DNA from: CAYRWR01 sp964537555
Lineage (GTDB): Bacteria; Spirochaetota; Brevinematia; Brevinematales; CAYRWR01
Assembly: GCA_964537555.1 (NCBI GenBank)
Contig: CAZIAD010000066.1
Span: 1-14,937 of the forward strand
Reading direction: 5' to 3'
DNA: 14,937 bases
This document shows, piece after piece, positions 12,770-14,937 of the stretch. Under the pieces are notes generated by a model. It had not been told where the DNA came from and searched no databases. It saw only the letters and a program-made list of their open reading frames with translations. Numbering within the stretch: position 1 is the first letter of the stretch; every line of letters starts with the position of its first letter. A program made the translations under genes and the position numbers.

Positions 12770-14937
12770 CTAGTACAAGTAGGTTCCATTTACACCGATT
12801 TTACCAGGTGCAGGTGTGGTTGCGGTACTTAGTACATACACACGCATATTACCCTGTCCGTTACAGCTGGCAGTCAGGCTTCCTCCAGTCACAGTAATAA
12901 CATTTCCTGTGATACAGTCTTTATAGGTTCCATTAGGTATGTTATTAAAGGTGGCTCCGCCATTAATGGTAACAAGAGCAAAACTATCTACTCCGGCTGC
13001 AGTGTATCTTCTCTTAAAGGCAATTCCTCCGGATATATCAGAGGTAGAATACTGTCCCATCTGCAGTGCAGGTACAGCTCTGCGTATCTGGTTCAGGCGG
13101 ATGATATGCTTAGCTAAAGGATGATTCAGAGTGTTTGCCATATTTCCGGTAGCTCCGCTGAAGTAACCAAAATCACTGACATTAACACTTCCGGTTATAT
13201 AATCACCAAAGTAAGCACGGCCTGTAGTAGAAAGAGGTGCATTAGGACCTACATCAATAGGTGCGCCTTTTTTAAACTCGATTTCTGATCCATAGTAAAT
13301 AGTAGGTATTCCACGGAAAGTAAACATCAATGACAGATTTTCAGCCCATTGACCCTGGCTTCCGGCAAACCGCTGGTTTTCAGGAGCTCCGTCGGGTGCA
13401 TAGTCATGAGAGTCTACATAAGTGACATTCCAGGTAGCATCTGAATAGTAATGGTCATTTCCGGTAGCTACGTTCCATGCATCATAGATACTGTTAAAAT
13501 TCCAGTGCATCGGGAAGTCTATTACATCCATTCCTGAACGCATAGACCAGTTAGGACTGTGATAATTGTTACCAGATAAATAGTGGTTATCTGAAGTAGG
13601 TTCATTGTCTACAGTGTCATTGTCATTCCAGTTCTGGAATACAGAGGCTTCATTCACAGTACGGTCAGTCTCAGACCAGGCATAATTCACAGATTCTTTC
13701 CATGTATAGAAAGGAGTGGAGATAGCAGGAATATTATTGTTCCAGACCTGTCTGTACCGGGTACAAACTTCACCAAACACGAAGAAGTTGTCTCCGCCTC
13801 TCTGTTTAAATGCTGGGATGAACCATTTGTTAAAGCCCAGGCGGGAGATGTGTTTTACCGTATCCACACGGAAGGCATCCACCCCCATGTCAATATACTG
13901 GTTATAGGCATCAATAAGATAATGTGCTGTGGTAGGATTCTCTGTATTTAGGTCAACACAGTCCCCTGCAATCTGACCTGTCTGTACGGAATAGCTTTCC
14001 CAGCTCATGCTCTTTTCATGGTGGTAAATACGAGCTGTGTCTACTGCGTCTTCTTTCATTGCCAATATACGGGCACCATACTGTTCCCCAGGGGTCAGTG
14101 TGTCATAATTGGCAGGCAGTTTTCCGCCGTCTATACGGACCAGTGATTCTGCAGAAGCATCAGAAACATTGGGATCTTTTTTAAATAAAGGATACAGATT
14201 TTCTTCACCAAAGTTACCGGTATGATTCAGTACTATATCCTGGATAACTTTCATTCCACGGGCATGCGCTTCGTTGATCAGTCTCTGGTAAGACTGTTCA
14301 GCAGTAGCATCACTGCTGGATTTATATCTGGGGTCTACTTTTTTATGGTTGAGGGCATGATATCCATGATAGTCGTAACCTGAGCTGTTCTGTACTACAG
14401 GAGTTACCCAGATAGCAGAGAATCCCAGAGCTTTGATGTAGTCCAGTTTCTGGATCAGTCCTTCAAAATCTCCTCTCCATGCGGGATCAGTGTCAGGATT
14501 TCCAGCCTGGGCATCGTCCCAGCAATGTATATTGTTATTGGGGTCTCCATCATAGAAACGGGTAGTCATTACAAAGTAAATAGTCTCCTGACGGAAGTCT
14601 GTACGGGGAACCTGATTAACTACATGTACAATCACTGTATCTGTAGCTTTGGCGCCTTCATTGTCTGTTACAGTAAGGACTACAGAATAGTCACCCAGAG
14701 TGCTGTATACTTTGGAAGGAGTAGCACCGGTGAGGCCGTTGTTCCATGCATAGGACACAATAGTCCCGTTGGGGTCATAAGAAGCAGTACCGTTAAAACG
14801 GGCTGTTCCACCCACCTGTACTGTGATATCACTGCCTGCATTGGCTACAGGAGGCAGGTTGGCATTGGCAGTGGTCACGGTACGGGAAGCAGAAGTAGTG
14901 TTATTACCGGCTGCGTCGTAGGCTTTGGCAGTGAGGG
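12770..14937 (-). CDS. Secreted GH13 alpha-amylase with PKD and Ig-like N-terminal domains, 5' end outside window
   Basis: The frame is open to the right edge, so the signal peptide and start are missing; 721 residues plus two bases are visible (numbered here from the edge). Residues 1-23 are the end of an Ig-like repeat (LTAKAYDAAGNN). A PKD domain follows (about 26-107: PPVANAGSDITVQVGG, then GDYSVVLTVTDNEG). The GH13 barrel runs from about 117 to 620 with all four signature regions: DIVLNH (233-238); FRVDTVKH with nucleophile Asp358; FGEVCT with acid/base Glu389; and VDSHD with His510/Asp511. A C-terminal beta domain (to about 705) and a short tail ending GVNGTYLY complete it. The enzyme cleaves alpha-1,4 bonds of starch or glycogen outside the cell; the PKD and Ig-like parts probably act as spacers or in polysaccharide or surface binding. 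The GTG at 14878 is an internal valine codon, not the start. A strong terminator follows. Confidence 0.95.
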   Translation of the reverse strand, partial: LTAKAYDAAGNNTTSASRTVTTANANLPPVANAGSDITVQVGGTARFNGTASYDPNGTIVSYAWNNGLTGATPSKVYSTLGDYSVVLTVTDNEGAKATDTVIVHVVNQVPRTDFRQETIYFVMTTRFYDGDPNNNIHCWDDAQAGNPDTDPAWRGDFEGLIQKLDYIKALGFSAIWVTPVVQNSSGYDYHGYHALNHKKVDPRYKSSSDATAEQSYQRLINEAHARGMKVIQDIVLNHTGNFGEENLYPLFKKDPNVSDASAESLVRIDGGKLPANYDTLTPGEQYGARILAMKEDAVDTARIYHHEKSMSWESYSVQTGQIAGDCVDLNTENPTTAHYLIDAYNQYIDMGVDAFRVDTVKHISRLGFNKWFIPAFKQRGGDNFFVFGEVCTRYRQVWNNNIPAISTPFYTWKESVNYAWSETDRTVNEASVFQNWNDNDTVDNEPTSDNHYLSGNNYHSPNWSMRSGMDVIDFPMHWNFNSIYDAWNVATGNDHYYSDATWNVTYVDSHDYAPDGAPENQRFAGSQGQWAENLSLMFTFRGIPTIYYGSEIEFKKGAPIDVGPNAPLSTTGRAYFGDYITGSVNVSDFGYFSGATGNMANTLNHPLAKHIIRLNQIRRAVPALQMGQYSTSDISGGIAFKRRYTAAGVDSFALVTINGGATFNNIPNGTYKDCITGNVITVTGGSLTASCNGQGNMRVYVLSTATTPAPGKIGVNGTYLY

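Noticed and set aside
14876..14878. GTG as the start of the amylase
   Set aside because: The frame stays open to the right edge and the upstream codons encode an Ig-like strand pattern (LTAKAYDAAGNN), so this GTG is an internal valine and the gene is cut by the window edge.
1..14937. Mobile elements, CRISPR arrays, phage genes or a defence island
   Set aside because: No transposase or integrase frame, direct-repeat array, target-site duplication or nuclease cluster is seen; gene order and composition look like stable chromosome.

Overview
The window is a gene-dense, slightly AT-rich stretch of an ordinary bacterial chromosome. Sigma70-type promoters, Shine-Dalgarno sites, a lipoprotein and several Sec-exported proteins indicate a Gram-negative-type (diderm) bacterium. 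The mix of a secreted PKD-amylase, an exported ankyrin protein, lipoproteins and a tRNA without an encoded CCA end would suit a free-living spirochaete. That is only a guess, because the window has no decisive phylogenetic marker. I see no transposase, phage gene, CRISPR array or integration scar.

Layout, left to right. A PIN-PhoH ATPase gene runs off the left edge (minus), with a divergent but motif-complete ispH upstream of it (minus). Next comes a plus-strand pair: an exported Fes/EsterD-type esterase and an unrecognised helical cytoplasmic protein with a TTG start. Converging on it is a minus-strand lipoprotein built from two retropepsin-like lobes. That gene lies directly downstream of a tRNA-Val(GAC) gene and a GAAA-loop hairpin, probably in the same transcript. 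Two plus-strand envelope genes follow: an M23 (LytM) peptidase and an unrecognised exported 476-residue protein that ends in a clear intrinsic terminator. A TetR regulator and a TerB-like protein form a plus-strand pair behind a consensus promoter with a palindrome at the expected start of transcription. The right third is all minus strand: fumC, an exported ankyrin-repeat protein, and a large secreted GH13 alpha-amylase with PKD domain that runs off the right edge.

The genes are mostly independent units and do not form one pathway. Three are household functions (ispH for isoprenoids, fumC for the TCA cycle, tRNA-Val). Five to six products act in the envelope or outside the cell (esterase, two-lobe aspartic protease-like lipoprotein, M23 peptidase, the 476-residue protein, the ankyrin protein, the amylase). 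I found no obvious new multi-gene system. The points most worth a second look are the TetR start and palindrome, the two-lobe DTG/DSG lipoprotein in the tRNA transcript, the esterase plus unknown helical partner, and the higher-order repeat in the ankyrin protein. No gene-free stretch exceeds about 155 bases; the gaps hold the promoters, terminators and the tRNA listed here.
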